DNA of 64,000 bases from Torreya grandis (lineage: Eukaryota > Streptophyta > Pinopsida > Cupressales > Taxaceae): positions 923,001 to 987,000 of the forward strand of contig JARHVA010003169.1 of assembly GCA_037957365.1 (NCBI GenBank). The letters are read 5' to 3'. Each line of letters opens with the position of its first letter. The first letter of the stretch is position 1. The position numbers and the translations under genes are program-made. The notes below the pieces were generated by a model. That model was not told where the DNA came from, did no database searches, and saw nothing but the letters and a program-made list of their open reading frames with translations. Below are positions 14,130 to 27,230 of this stretch, one piece after another.

Positions 14130-16838
14130 TCATGTTGTCATGTGTGAGTCTTGTGCCCAAAAGAATGAGCTAGTTGGTCCTCTTGAGTAGTAGGTTGGTC
14201 AACCCCTATGAGTCACCAAGAATGTTGATAATTTAGAATTTTAGGACAAATATCAACCCTTATAGTTTAAAAACTTATACTAAGTCCCTCTAAGCTTGTT
14301 TATGGTTACCTTATATCTTGTCATGGTCCTTAAAATGGTCTTTACAAGCCTTGGATAGCATTGTTTAAGGTTGTTTTAATAAAATTAATGTAAATGTCAT
14401 TTTAAATTTATATTATCTAGTCACCTTATAGGATATTCAAGTGGCTTAAAGAGTGTTAAGAGGTCTAGGGGATCAATTTGAGTCACCTAGAATGTGTCAA
14501 AATCATGTTACTCTTCTTCTGGTCTATATAAGTGCCAAAAAGGGTGGAAACATTCATTTTAGTGTTATAGTCCTTTTTACAATGCTATATTATCCATTTT
14601 GTAACATTTAAAGAAGGTGTTTTTGTAATAAAATGACAATTTTATAGTAGAAAGAAGAGATGGACACATAACTACATGCCCATATAGGTGTGAACAAACC
14701 TTAGGGGAACTTAACATATAATCTCCATCAATTTTAAAATAGAATGATTACCTTCCATAAAAGAAAGAGAAGGTTTTTAGGTAGTATATACAAGTTTGTC
14801 AAATAAAGATCATGTTCAAGCACACATAAAAATTATTGTATACCTCCTAAGACCATATCCATGCTTTAGAGGGATTTTCAAATCAAAAAGAGTAAAAAAT
14901 TGATCCCTTTCCTCCATCGAGCTCATTGAAGTCTCAAAAATGCTAGTGAGATTTCTATTTGGTATGGATAGAGGAGATAGAGTGAGGACCTAAGATTTTG
15001 GATAGAGGAGGTGACCCTTTTTGTCTTCCATTTTTTATCATTAGTTCTCATATTATTTTTCCATCCTTTATGAACAATCACTAAGAAGGTGAAGGACTCA
15101 CTATGTTTTCTTTATTTAGGCAAGGTTTAGGTTTGCTTTAGTTTCTCAATTTATGAGCATGATGAAATAATAATGGAAATTTGGGTGACTTATTATGTGT
15201 ATTAAAAAATCTTCTACACCATCCTCAAGCCCCACTTAGCATGTGTGACCCCAATGAGACAATAAAGTTTCTTTTGGAGCAGTTTATAGGTTGATAACAA
15301 TGAGCTTATTGATTCTTCAAGGTTTAAAATATTTGTAAAGTGTTGGTGAATTATAAAAAAACTTAAAAAAATCCTTGAGTCTCTAAAAAAATGGATTCTT
15401 AGTGCCTTCATAGACCAAAAAGCACATAGAATTTTGATCACCTATACTTTCCACATGCAGTCAAGTAATTTAAAGAAATCATGGTAAAGTAACCCTATTC
15501 AAGTCTCATGAAGGTGTTTTAATTTATCACACTCTTTAAAGGAAGTATAAAACATTAAAGTAATCTATGAATATTATATCAAATATTTTTTTAACACCAA
15601 CTAGTAAAGGGGTCATAGTGTCTCTTTTCTAGGTACATACACGAAGACTAGTGAACCTATAAGTGTGCAATACCTCTAAGTCACCATTTGTACCAAAATG
15701 TTGGTTTTAAAAAGCAATATGATATTTTATAATCCAAATTTAGTTCAATATTGATGATATAAAGGTCATATAAGCACAATTATCACTTTTTAATCTCAGG
15801 TGTAATCTATTTTTCATTCTAAAGGACTATGTAGATGGAGTTGAACTGTGTAGGTCTAGATGAAAAATAGACTTGTTATGAGGCTGGATAGATGTCCAGG
15901 GGACCACAAAGGATAATTATATGAAGATAAAAAATTTAATATATATTTTATTCATTAATAAACTAAGCAAAAATGATGTTTATTTTCACAAAACTCAGTT
16001 AAATAAAGCTTTGAGCTTATATAGGCCTATCATTAGTGAAATTAGCAAAAGGATGCATTTTTCATTGAAATAAGGCCTTTGATGATTAATTAGGATGTGA
16101 TAATCCATGATATGGGTTATCATAATGATAATATGCCTATGATGATATAAAAATAAGAAACTCACCTCTTAAATGAGCACTCACAATCAAGAAACTCAGA
16201 GTTACCATCTACAAGCCTAATTATAGAAGAAGGGCAATTTGGGTAAAAGAGTCCATTTTAGGGTGAATTGAAAGCGTATGAGGTGAAATAGGGTTGAAAA
16301 TTTTGTATGATTGATGATATATGTTTTAATTGATAAGAGAGTTGTCATGAAGAGGAGACTCACCTTCTTACACAGTCAAGATCACAAACTACCTCATACA
16401 GGTCATAATGAGAATGTAAGGTAACTGAGTGGAAGATGGATTGGGAAATAAAATTAGAGGTATATATAAGTAGGATGATATTGTGTAATATGTTATCAAT
16501 GATAAATGGGACCTCAAGATGCAAATAGAGGAAGACACCTCTCACATAGTCATAAAACACAGAACTGCCACTTATAGGCAAGGTCATGAGTAGGAGACTG
16601 AATGTGTGAGGTACCATGTGTAGACATGTAGTGAGGGAGTGAAAATAATGTATATTGAATTATTTTATAAAGGTTCATAGTATATATTTAAAGCTTTAGT
16701 CACCTAAATCAAAGGAGATTCTTGACGAGCTATTTAGGCCTAGTAGGCCTAAACAAGCAATTAGAGGCATGCACATGGATATTGAGGATAAATTACATTT
16801 TTGGGGAGTTTTTTAGGTTTGAAAAAATTATAGGATGG
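14130..16838. other. Unassigned 3' interior of the 4686-19888 element
   Basis: No recognised domain. The minus strand between 15690 and 14860 has stretches with coding-like composition, for example the 75-codon frame at 15214-15441 (KLLQKKLYCLIGVTHAKWG). They are preceded at about 15680-15700 by TACCAAAATGTTGG, which resembles an LTR/primer junction on the minus strand. This hints that an opposite-strand fragment is buried here, but no second LTR copy was found. The short purine-rich run before 16839 is a weak polypurine-tract candidate. Confidence 0.3.
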
Positions 16839-19800
16839 TGTTGTAAATGTCACAAGATAATTTTTGGGGTTTTAAACTCAAAAAATATGGAAAAATATAC
16901 ACTTTAAACCTCTAAGGTTAAACTGGCCTAGAGACCCAAAAACCCTAAGTAAGAGCTAATGGGGTTGCATAGGATCTATGAAGGAGAAATGGAAAATATG
17001 AACATTTTAATAGGTCATGTTGGTTGGAATATACTCATAAGAGGTGTTTAAATTTAAAAACAGACATATTTTTCTCTTCTATATAATTTTCCTCTTCCCC
17101 AACCTCACTATTACAGGGTTTGAGCTTGAGAGGTAATTTTTCATGTGGGAGCACTAAAGAGAAAATGCATGGGGTTCTCAGATGTTAGGGGAAGTTGAAA
17201 GAGGTTATATTTATTATCATTAGTATTTTTTTGATATTTCACCCCTTAAACTTATAAATCATTCTTAAGAGTCTAGGTCCCTCTAAACCCTATCAAAACC
17301 CAATTAGTGACTTCATGAAATAATTTTTCTCTCAAATGCATTAAAATGAGATATTTGATTCCTGAAATGGTTTTTATGGTCTTATTAGGTCTCTTAGTAA
17401 CCTAAATGAGCCATTTTTTGTCATGTGAAGAGTGTATTATGTATGGATTAGGCCTAAAGAGGGTTATTACAAGTTTAAAGAGTGTAGTTTTGAAGGCTTC
17501 TCATATAATTAGACTAGGTGACACCTAAGGGAGTATGTTAGAGACATTTTTTTCCTTAGTTATACTTGGTAAGATGCCCCTAAAGTTTTCATGAGAGGTA
17601 TCAAGATATAATTATGGTCTTCAAACTAGTTAATCTGATGGTCATCTACAAATAGGCCTAAATGTCTAGTTAGCTAATTATGTATATTATGGAGGAAGAA
17701 AGTAGCTTAAATAGTATAAAAAAATTAATACAAGGGATTTAAGTGGTAGGTTACATACTATAATAAGTGTCCAAGTGATCAAATAACTCCCTTTAAGGTC
17801 AAAACATATAAACACTATGATTAGGTCTATTGGACTAATACCCTTCTCAAGGTATTATTACTTGGATATTGAAGTTAGAGGATAATAAAGGGTTATAAAA
17901 TATTTAAAATAAACATGAAATTGTATATAATGTAGTTTTATATGTGAAAGAAGCATTGGTTTGTAGAGGAGAGCCCAAAATTGGCCATTTTGGCCTAAAA
18001 TTGTCTTAAGAGTGCACAAAATGTAGAATGGTCACTTGAGGAGCACCTTATTATGCATAAAACTATATGGAGGATATGAATGGAGTTATTAGAATGAGAG
18101 TAAGGTTGAAGTGACTTATCTACTATAATTTAGTGGCATTATTTCATAGGTTGAAGGCCTAACCTTTATGAACTATTATTAAGAGTCTAAGTCTCCCTAA
18201 ACCTCTCTAAAAGCTTAATAGAAGCTTGATGGGGAAGATATTGATAAATTTTCACTAAAATTAATTGAAATAGTCTTGAATACAATTTAAACACATTGTG
18301 CAATCTGAGAAGTTCCTACTCATGGCATCAGTTTATCTGGATAGTTGTACAAATGCACTACAACCTTATTTTTTCAAGATTTAATGGTGAATCCAAGGTA
18401 CAAAGCTAGATGAACAATTATCAATAATTAAATATTATATTGAGAAGTTATTTCACCATTTAAAATAAAAATATAATCTCAATTACTCCTGTAATTGCTT
18501 ATATAGGCCTATACTAAAGAGCCAATATAGAAGTGCTAGTGAAAGGTGACCTAGTCACCCAAATGAGCAAGAGTTGTAGGTGCACTATTTTAAAGGTATA
18601 TGTCATGGTTTTATATTCTTTTTTAGACCTAAAACATGTTAATTTACCAATTATTAAGTTTTTATTCAAGTCATATGGCCATCTAAGCAACTAACATTGA
18701 GTGACTAGGCCTAGTTGCTTAATAGGCCTATTTGGTCAAATAAGGGAGATGCATATTGGTGTAGAGAGTTGATAAATGAGTTAAAAAATGGCCATGGACA
18801 TCTTGTAAATAATTCATGGAGATGATCAAGCACATTTAAAGTCCATTATGGGGGATGGGGTAGTTTCTTAAGCGTTATTAACATGCAAAAGAGAGACATA
18901 GGCTACTTAATGCTTTATGAATGCCAAATAAACCATAATGACACTACTATAACTACCAATAGAGGAATTGGTTGACTAGGTTGGGGAGATCATTCTTTTA
19001 ATGGAGTTAAACAAGACTGAAAGATCCTCCACTAGACCATTTCCTATGTCAATTCTCATTGAAGTCCATTCTACAATCAAGGCAATGCATGGGAGGAGTT
19101 GTGAGGCTGCTTATAACTATTGATTGAGTGAATGGTAGGCATTATATCATATTATCCACAATTCCACTAAAAATTATTCCTCCCTTTCCCTCTATTATTT
19201 TATAAATTGGGGCTAAAATTCCATTGTATGTACTCCTCAATTGGGTATGAATAAACTCTACCCAAATTTTACCTTACAAACCTTTGAAAGAATATAAGGA
19301 TCATTTCAAATTATTTTCTTAGATTAGTGTGGTATATACTTGTTGATATTCATAAGTGTTGAATATTATCTTCCTTTTCATGTCCTTGTTCTCACATAGT
19401 TTCTAGAAGATTGTCTAAACATGTCATATGGTATGTGAAAGTGTTGGTGATTTTGATTAGAGAAGAATCTAATTGCTAGTGTCATGAAAACATGCCTCCC
19501 ATTCATCATTCTCAAGTTTCAACCACCTAACATAGCCTCCATGTGAATTATTTATGCTTAGGATTCTCTATGAGAGAGTAATCTAATCACTAGTCCTTGT
19601 CTTGTTAAAAAGTGTTTTGAAGTGTCAAATAGAATGGACATAATATGTTGATGCATCACCTCCCTTATCTTAGGATTTGTTTCATGCATCTCTTTATTCA
19701 TTTTCATTAGAAAGTTAGTAGGTTTAGGAATTGAGCTAATAGATGATGTATCAAGGGAACTATCCCTAAAACTAGAGGTTCACCTCACTAACTAGGCTAC

Positions 19801-19888
19801 CCACACTTAGAGGTGATCTCATTGTATCAGATAGATGAGGTAGGTTTGAAACACCTCTACCTCAAGGGTACAATCCAAATTGATAACA
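16839..19888 (+). repeat. 3' LTR of the 4686-19888 element (uninterrupted)
   Basis: This 3050-bp copy runs from TGTTGTAAATG to TTGATAACA. It aligns with both halves of the left LTR and thereby defines the insertion there. The TATA box lies at 19201. No reading frame of note. Confidence 0.7.
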
Positions 19889-20841
19889 CTACTTAGATGG
19901 CTAACCATATTAAGGAAGAGGGTAGTTCAAATATTGTTATGGGTAAAATTTTGAATAGGGAGGAGGCAAGCACAAAGAAAAAAACCCCAAACACATGGCC
20001 AATAGGATGTATAGGGGGCAGATGTGATGGATATTAATGGGGGATATCAATAGATTCAAGTTAGATGCCAAACTAGAGTTGGAGATCAGGTCAGGAAGAT
20101 TACATGAGCTAATAATGTAAAACCATTCAGGCCACCCTTGGGTAAAGATGACTATGCTCTTATTGATATGTTGAGGAGAGAGATACATGCTTAGGCTACA
20201 GAGGTTACAAGGATCTCAGTTGAATGGGATATGATGATTTCAAATTTATAAGGGTAAATCATATAAAGGGATAGTCAGCTAGCTGGGGTACTTGGATAGG
20301 TTTTAGGTTTGATGAGATAGGTAGTAACCTTTTAGGGGTAGGTAGATGCACTTTAGAGTCATATCTAGAGTTAAGACTCACATATAGCCTCATTATGGGG
20401 GTGGATTAGACAACTTCAGTCAAGGTTAATAGAGAGAAAGAGGTACAATAATAGGTGGATGAAAAGGCCAAGGAGGAGGATGATATGGCACTAGAAGTGA
20501 GGGGTATTGGGATGATTATAAGGTAGATCGGTTAGCTAATGTGAGAGGCCTAGTATTATAAATATTTTTTGAGTTAGTAGTGCTAGTAAGTCAACATGCT
20601 ATGACTTTTAGATCCATTTCTTCCTAGTCATACACCAATTTGATAAAAGATCACCAGGATAGTAGTGACTCTAGATTTGTATTTATGAGACATGTGTTTT
20701 ATTATGGACATGCATGTATTTGTAGCACATTGATGCCCATGGGGCCCATTTGTGTATTTATATATTTTGACATGGATTTTGATAGACATTATGGATAGTT
20801 GATATATGTGATTATGATTTTGTTATATATGGTGTTATGTT
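19889..20841. other. Unassigned flank
   Basis: There is no supported gene. The plus strand has short coding-like pieces (GDINRFKLDAKLELEIRSGR near 20035) and basic stretches near 20430-20500, broken by frequent stops. They could be the tail of a transposon-related protein. I cannot assign a family. Confidence 0.3.
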
Positions 20842-20850
20842 GTTGTTATT

Positions 20851-20851
20851 T

Positions 20852-20916
<65 letters not shown>

Positions 20917-20917
20917 T
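20851..20917 (+). repeat. Compound (GTT)n(ATT)n microsatellite
   Basis: About ten GTT units pass directly into about ten ATT units. The neighbouring DNA is rich in GATGAT and TTATTA and looks like drifted microsatellite. Confidence 0.9.
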
Positions 20918-21640
20918 TATTGATGATGGATGGACTAGATTAATTGATATTATGTGATTGGAGATCATTACTCTTAGATGATGATTAAATGATATAGATG
21001 AATATTATGGTTTAGATGTAGATGATGTTGTATATTATGGATTTATATTATGTGATTTTTATTATTATAATCATATGAGATGGTTGGATTTATAATTTTA
21101 AATGAGATGTAATGATAAACATGGTTTTTATTTATTATGGATGATGATTATGTTTTATGTTTATATGTGAAGGTAAAATGACATGTAATGTTTGTTAACA
21201 ATGTACTAGTAAATGATACATTATTTTAATTATGTGTCACACAAACTAAGGTTGGGTAAAATCTTCCTGCACCAAGGATATGGGTAGGTGTTAGGTAGTA
21301 GGATAGGATTGTTAGATGGGATAATGGAATGTTTAAGGGGATGGGATGTGGGGAATTCAAAGCCATTATATAGGTAGGAAATCTAATTTACTATTTCACA
21401 TATGAGCATAAGTGTACCAATGATGTGAGGATATTCGAGGGCACATTAGATCCATAGTGTGTGGGAACTTTGTTTTAGTGTCTTTTCCAATTCTTATGTT
21501 GGGTAGTCACTTAAGTCCATCCTTGTTCCCTTTTTCAAAAGACAAGATAAAAAGACAACAAAAAAAGATTATGGACTATGAAAAATATTTACAAGACTTA
21601 ATGATTATTGGCAAACTTGATCAATAATAATAACACACAT

Positions 21641-21746
21641 TCCACACACACACACACACACCCACACACATATGTACATACATACATACATGTATGTATG
21701 TATGTATGTATGTATGTATGTATGTATGTATGTATGTATGTATGTA

Positions 21747-21811
<65 letters not shown>

Positions 21812-21910
21812 ATGTATGTATATGTATATGTATGTATATATAAATATACATATATACATGTATATATAAATGTATATATATATACATACATATATATATA
21901 TATATATAAG
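21641..21910. repeat. Compound microsatellite (CA)n (TATG)n (TA)n
   Basis: A CA tract passes into CATA/TATG units, then a (TA)n core, then mixed TATG/TATA units. The apparent open frames across it on both strands (Ile/Tyr/His/Thr/Val-rich) are microsatellite translations, not genes. Unlike the two later (TA)n loci, I see no inverted duplication of the flanks. Confidence 0.9.
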
Positions 21911-22549
21911 CCAAGGTTGCTTAAGGCAATATATATACAAGAGGCCCTAAGAGAATCAAATTTAGGCATATAGTTAAATATGTATATGGTTGATTGTGCC
22001 CAAAATTTATTATGGAAAATGAGACAAGGATCAAAACTAGTTGTGATGAAAATGTTTAGGATCTAAAAGATCATTGTTTAGGATTCAATCACAAAGTGTA
22101 TCATGGATCCTAGAGTAAGGACATTATATGACCCTTCGTTAGTGATGAGTTTAGTGGGTTTTTATGGATTTATGCTTAGGGTTAAATATGGATGGACAAG
22201 TCTGGATGCAATCAAGGCTGATAGGAAGAAGAGTCATTAAGGATGATGTAATTAGGGTATCGATTAGGTTTTGTAAGATGGGGTGAGGAGCTATTTTAAA
22301 GTGGGTTTAGACATTTTGGAGGACTCCTCAATAGATATTCTTGTTGTATGATCATCAATGATTTATCCTAGTTTGAGACTCATATCTCCTAAATTTCCCT
22401 AAGATATATTATATACCCATTATTATGACCAAGGTAATATGGAAATAATTAAATGGAATGAAAATATGAGAGAAGTGGAGTGGCTATGGATGTGCCCTCA
22501 AGAGTGGGGAATCATAGATGGAGGTTATTTGTATCCTTTTAAGTATAAA
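21911..22549. other. Unassigned, probably 3' LTR side of the Tat-like element
   Basis: No coding sequence. By position it should hold the end of the 3' untranslated region or LTR of the minus-strand element to its right. I could not match it to the DNA beyond 29680, so LTR status is unproven. Confidence 0.25.
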
Positions 22550-22559
22550 AATGATTTAG

Positions 22560-23600
22560 ATGTATAATATTCATGGGATCATCAAGCTCATAAACCTTTA
22601 ATTTAGCTAATTTATAGGCTTTTCATCCAAATTTTGTAATGATGATATAAGTCCCAAGCCAGTTTTCTTCAAATTTTCCTTTATTTTCTCACTTTGCATT
22701 GGTGTTTTTCTAATTCCCTTTTTTGACTACATCACCAATTTTGAATTCTCAAGACTAGATCTTCTTAAGATATTAGCCCTTGATATTATTATAGTATTCC
22801 CTAATATGATCCAAGGAATTTTAACATTTAATCTAATAACTTGAGCTCTTGTAGACATTATTGTCTAGAAGTATGATCAGTAATCATGCCCCACAAAGAG
22901 ATTCGTAAAGAGGAGAACTCAACTTCCACAAGTAATATTGCTTCTATTCCATATAATAGAGAATACAAAGTGACCCTAATAGGTGTTCAAATGTTAGTCT
23001 TGTAATACCAAAGGGAATCATATAATTATAAATTCTAATTTCTACTACCATCATTGACACTTTTTTTGCAAATTTTGAGAAGTGTTTTATTAGTTGCTTC
23101 TACTTGTCCATTACCTTGGAGATAATAGGCTGTGGGGAAATGTTTCTCATTGTGATAATGATTACACAAGTCTTCAACTTCTTGATTTTTGAAATATTTT
23201 CCAGTATCAGATATGATTTTGGTTGGGATTCCAAATTGGTAAATAATTTGATTTAGAATGAATTTTGATATTTATAGACTTATGATATAAATTAACAACA
23301 TTGATTCAACCCATTTGGTAAAATAATCTATATCTATAATTATTAAACTTATCCATTAGATGATGTAGGATTGATCTTTCTAATTAGGTCTGATCCCCAT
23401 ATGTAAAATGGTCATGGGATCATTATCAATTGTAGCTCTTGTGTGAGGGTATGAAGGATATTACCATGATTTTGATAGGCTACACATTTATGCACATACT
23501 GGTAGACTTCATGATCCATTATAGGCCAATAGTATCCAGTCTAGAGTAACTTCTTAGTGAAGGCCATCCCACTGACATGAACACCATAAATACCATCATG
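22560..23600 (-). pseudogene. Integrase region (zinc finger, DDE core, C-terminal tail)
   Basis: Integrase inserts the cDNA into the chromosome. On the minus strand the H2C2 zinc-binding part reads GYYWPIMDHEVYQYVHKC (about 23470-23545). The core follows with first aspartate IDIDYFTKWVES (23303-23338), second IISDTGKYF (23191-23220) and glutamate GNGQVEATNKTLLKI (about 23077-23121), so all three catalytic acids survive. The tail has LVLRIQNW and ends with KVYELDDPMNI near 22570. Frequent stops between these blocks make it non-functional. The motifs fit the Tat/Athila-type integrase family well. Confidence 0.85.
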
Positions 23601-23929
23601 GACCTCTTTGATTACAAGAGTAGCCTCCTCTAATGTTAGGCATGCCAATAAGGTCCCATCATAGCCTCATTGATAGAGTGTGTTTTCAAGGATGGTATAA
23701 CATGATGTATGATGAATGAAATCTTTAAATTAGTTGTGATTGATGTCTACTGGTATAATATTGTCATGGAGGTAGGTGTAAATGTCATAGTACTAGGGTA
23801 GATTGGGATTAGGTACAACACAGATTTGAAAATGATCCATTGATTGATGAGCTAGTAATAATAATTGTTCAATTCAAAAATTGACTTCAACTACATCTTC
23901 TAGAAGATATATCAAGGAACCAATAGTGG

Positions 23930-24300
23930 CCATTAAGTCAATGAATTTATTACTTCCCTTGGGCACTTTTTCAAATGTGATTGGCTAATTCTTTTCTTTA
24001 ATTGGTCCATTATTTGTTTACAGGTAATAAATTTCTCATCTTTTGTTTAGAACTCCTCATTCACCTATTTTATAATTAATTGAGAATCACCAAATACATA
24101 GAGATACTAGATATTCCACTAGATGGCAAGTTAGAGACCAATAATTAAGGCCTCATATTTAGTGATATTATTCCTACATGGGAAAATGATTCAAAATGAC
24201 TTAAGGATTAGGTCACCTTATGGGGTTACCAAAAGTATTCCTTCTTCTGACTCATGTGTGGTAAAATATCCATCAAAATATAACTTTTAGACATTTGATT
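23930..24300 (-). pseudogene. Second (archaeal-type) RNase H domain
   Basis: The minus strand reads LYFDGYFTTHESEE (24250-24295), then NITKYEALIIGL (24125-24175), then YVFGDSQLIIK (24065-24100). These give the D, E and D of an RNase H active site spaced as in the additional RNase H that Tat-lineage elements carry between the Ty3-type RNase H and integrase. Its role is thought to be removal of RNA from the RNA-DNA hybrid during reverse transcription. In-frame stops follow YEALIIGL and the last lysine. Confidence 0.75.
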
Positions 24301-24419
24301 CCATAGTAGTCAATATAGACTCATCTAGAAAGGCCATGATGAGATGTTTGGTGTATGTAATAGGTGCTATTGCAAGTTGATCTATAATGACTTATCCTTT
24401 AATGGAATTTTGATTTACA

Positions 24420-24740
24420 TATTATATATCAAATTCACTTTAAAACATAATCCTTGGCCATTCTACTAGTTAAATCTGATTTAGATAGCATATATTTAAT
24501 AGGATCAATCTTTGCTATGAGCTTGACTTGATTAATCAACATGTAATGCCTAAGTTTTTGGGAGGCAAAGACTATAGCCAAGTAAGCCTTTTTAATAAGG
24601 GTATAGTTAAAATCATATGAGATTAATGTTATCCTTAGATAATAAATTACTCATTATTTACCTTCATCATTATGTTGAGCTAGTAATGCCCCTATAACAC
24701 AAGGTGTTGGAGAGATATACAAAATTAATGACATTCTTGA
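24420..24740 (-). pseudogene. Ty3-type RNase H domain
   Basis: On the minus strand PTPCVIGALLAQHNDEGK (about 24655-24710) corresponds to the usual DAS..GVGAVLLQ segment at the start of gypsy RNase H, with the catalytic aspartate position altered. FNYTLIKKAYLAIVFASQKL (about 24550-24610) matches the conserved Y-T-x-x-E-K-E-x-L-A-x-V-x-A segment, with the glutamate lost. MLINQVKLIAKIDPIKYML follows. It is continuous with RT upstream. Confidence 0.75.
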
Positions 24741-25059
24741 GATGGGTGGTGATAAAATTAGAGGCTTAAATAGATATTGATTTAAATTATCAAAAGCCTA
24801 TTGACATTATAAGTTTTAATTGAAATGAGTTCCCTTATTTAATATAAGGGTGAAGGGGTGACACTTATCTTCCAACTGTGATATAAACTAATGAATATCC
24901 TATAACTTCCTTTGAATGATTATTAACTACTTCAAGTTTTTTAGAGGAAGAATTTCAATGATTGTTTTTACCTTTGTAGGATATAATTCAATACCTCTTT
25001 TGAAGACTTTAAAATCCAATAGTTTACTTGAGGTAACTCTAAACACATATTTCTTAAGG

Positions 25060-25520
25060 TTGAATCTAACCATATATTATTTAAGACTTTTAAATATTTT
25101 TCTTAAGATCATAGGGTACTTAGATCAGAGTTTAAACTTTCCCAATATATCATACACATAATTTTCTAAAATGTAATAAATCATGTCATGGAATATTATA
25201 GTCATAACCCTTTGGTAAGTAGCTCCCTAATTTTTAATACCAAAAGGAATAACCTGATAATAAAAATTCCCTCATGGAGTAATAAATACCATTTTATGTT
25301 GATATTCAGGAGCAATTTTAATTTGATTATATCTATAAAAAAATATCCATGAGGGATATCATCTTATAGCCTACAATAGAGTCCACAATCTTGTCTATAT
25401 TAGCTAAGGGAAATTCATCTTTGGGACATGATTTATTTATGTCCTAGAAGTTGGTATAAATTTAGATTCCCCCCTATGGGTTGGCCATGGGTACAATATT
25501 AGATATCCACTTTGAATAAT
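25060..25520 (-). pseudogene. Reverse transcriptase domain
   Basis: On the minus strand the palm and finger motifs appear in order: INKSCPKDEFPLANIDKIVD (about 25390-25450), MDIFLYRYNQIKIAPEYQHK (about 25300-25365, standing for SFMDGFSGYNQI), ITPWGNFYYQVIPFGIKN (about 25230-25290) and the catalytic segment ILENYVYDILG (25141-25180), where YVDD has become YVYD. That change and several stops abolish activity. The motif wording agrees with Tat/Athila-type gypsy RT. Confidence 0.85.
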
Positions 25521-26548
25521 CAACTGAATGGATAAACCCATATTCAAATAATTTTTGCAAATCTTCTTTAACTAAGAGGACCAACTTGGGGTGAATTTTA
25601 TGAAGTTTTTATTTAATTGGTTTTGTATTTGGATGAACCACTAAATGATGCACTACCAAGGTGGGATATAGCCCTGACATGTTTGAATAACTATGCACAA
25701 ATATATCTATATATTCTTTGAGAAGCTCAATAAGGATTTGTTTCTATTTGAATGTAATAATTTCCCCCAATTTGACCATTTTAGGCCTTTAATTTATTCT
25801 AATATTTACTTCAATAACCTCCTCAATGAGGGAAGGTGACTAGTCTTGTAGATATGTTGGGGGTGATGGTAGTTCCTATATTTTTGAAGAAAATTCATCT
25901 AGGAGCTCCATAGAATTTTGGATAGGATTATGGCCCATTACGAGTGGTGTGAATTTATTCCATATTAGGATTCATCTTCATATTCCTCTTCTTCAATTAG
26001 ATTTAGAGACATTTATTGCTCCCCAAAATATGCATAATCATTTAGATTGATAGAAAACCCTTTCTTATGGTCTCTTAATGGAATAAAATATCTCATTCCT
26101 AGATATTAAATAACGGCTTCATCATTATAGAATATATCAAAGGAAGGCTCATTATTTCAACCATAGTCTATAATGTGGGATACTAGAGGGAGATGTTGAT
26201 ATTGGATATGGTGGTGTCAAGAAAGAGATTGGTGGCAACTAGGTCCTCATAAGGACTATAGACAAAACCTATTTTAACTTCTTCACTAGAGGTAGAATTC
26301 TCAAGAAATGAATAAGTGTCTAAGAAAATAGTGCTTAGGTTAATGCCCCTAGGTTTTTACCTTAAAATAATATGTTTTGGATGTTCTTGAACCCCTATTA
26401 TTTCAAGCCTACCTTATTCATCTCTTCCTAGTCCTTTTCCCTTATAATTCATATTTTGAAGCACCTCTCAAAGCTGAGGGTACTTATATTTATGAAATTA
26501 TAAGGCCTCATCATCAAGAATAAGCCATGAATTTTATAGTTCATTAAA

Positions 26549-27230
26549 TTATTCTTCTGATAACACATTTACACTATTAAAGGCCATGGACCCAAATTGA
26601 TAAGTAATAGGTTTATCTTTCCTCATGGTTGGGGATCCGTAGATATGTGAGGAGAGTGGTAGGTCTTCAACATAAAAGGTTTTGTATTCATACTCTCTGC
26701 AACCCTTGAAAGTGATCTTAATATGAGTGATGTCTAAGGATTCATTCAAAGTAGGTGTTAGATCATTAGTGTGTATATAATTCATAACTTTTGGATTATG
26801 AGTGGAACTATAAGTGTTGGGGTAATAATAAGTAGGATGAGATTGGTCCACTTGTTAGATACAAAAGTGTTCTATCTCTCCTAGGATGGTAACTTCCATT
26901 CTTGAATGAGGTAATTTTAAACATTGATGGAAGATGGAAGGAAATTATCTCATCTCATGAATCCATGGGCATCCCAAAAGTAAATTATATAGAAGATCAA
27001 CATCTACTACATGAGTTAAAGTTTGGTGGACTATGAGTTCCATAACTATAAGAAGATAAATAGTTATTGTAGATGGCCTTTCATTATCATCATTTATTTT
27101 GAAAATTATTAGAGTAGTCCTTAATGAAGACTTAGGTTAACCCACTTTCTCAAGAAAGTCCAAATTTCATAAATTTAAGGATGACCCTCCATTTATGAGT
27201 ACATATGGGATCTTATGATTGGAAATGGAA
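26549..27230 (-). pseudogene. Retropepsin and linker to RT
   Basis: Around 27170-27205 the minus strand reads IPYVLINGGSSLNL. The family motif is D-G/N-G-S-S-L-N, so the catalytic aspartate appears as asparagine, one base change. LLYNLLLGCPWIHEMR and HQCLKLPHSRMEVTILGE follow, the LLGRPWIH block and terminal strand of plant gypsy protease. The open 100-codon frame at 26549-26851 is the linker that precedes RT, not a separate gene. Two or more stops interrupt the protease part. Confidence 0.75.

Larger units (their letters stand above)
4686..19888 (+). mobile_element. Plus-strand LTR element with ~3 kb LTRs, one interrupted
   Basis: A sequence starting TGATGTAAATC at 4686 is repeated from 16839 (TGTTGTAAATG). 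The two copies stay collinear to 11717 and 19888, both ending TTGATAACA or close to it. The left copy carries about 4.2 kb of extra DNA. The interior (11718-16838) starts with a primer-site-like sequence and a gag-like frame on the plus strand, which fixes orientation. I recognise no RT, RNase H or integrase, so it was probably non-autonomous or internally deleted. No matching 5-bp target duplication is visible (GAGGG at left, CTACT at right). LTR divergence is high, so the insertion is old. Confidence 0.7.

Noticed and set aside
4686..19888. Segmental duplication of 4.7-11.7 and 16.8-19.9 kb
   Set aside because: TG..CA ends, an adjacent primer site and a conserved TATA box make paired LTRs the simpler explanation.
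21605..21973. Several open frames of 65-121 codons rich in Ile, Tyr, His and Val on both strands
   Set aside because: They are translations of the CA/TATG/TA microsatellite; all frames are open because the repeat contains few stops.
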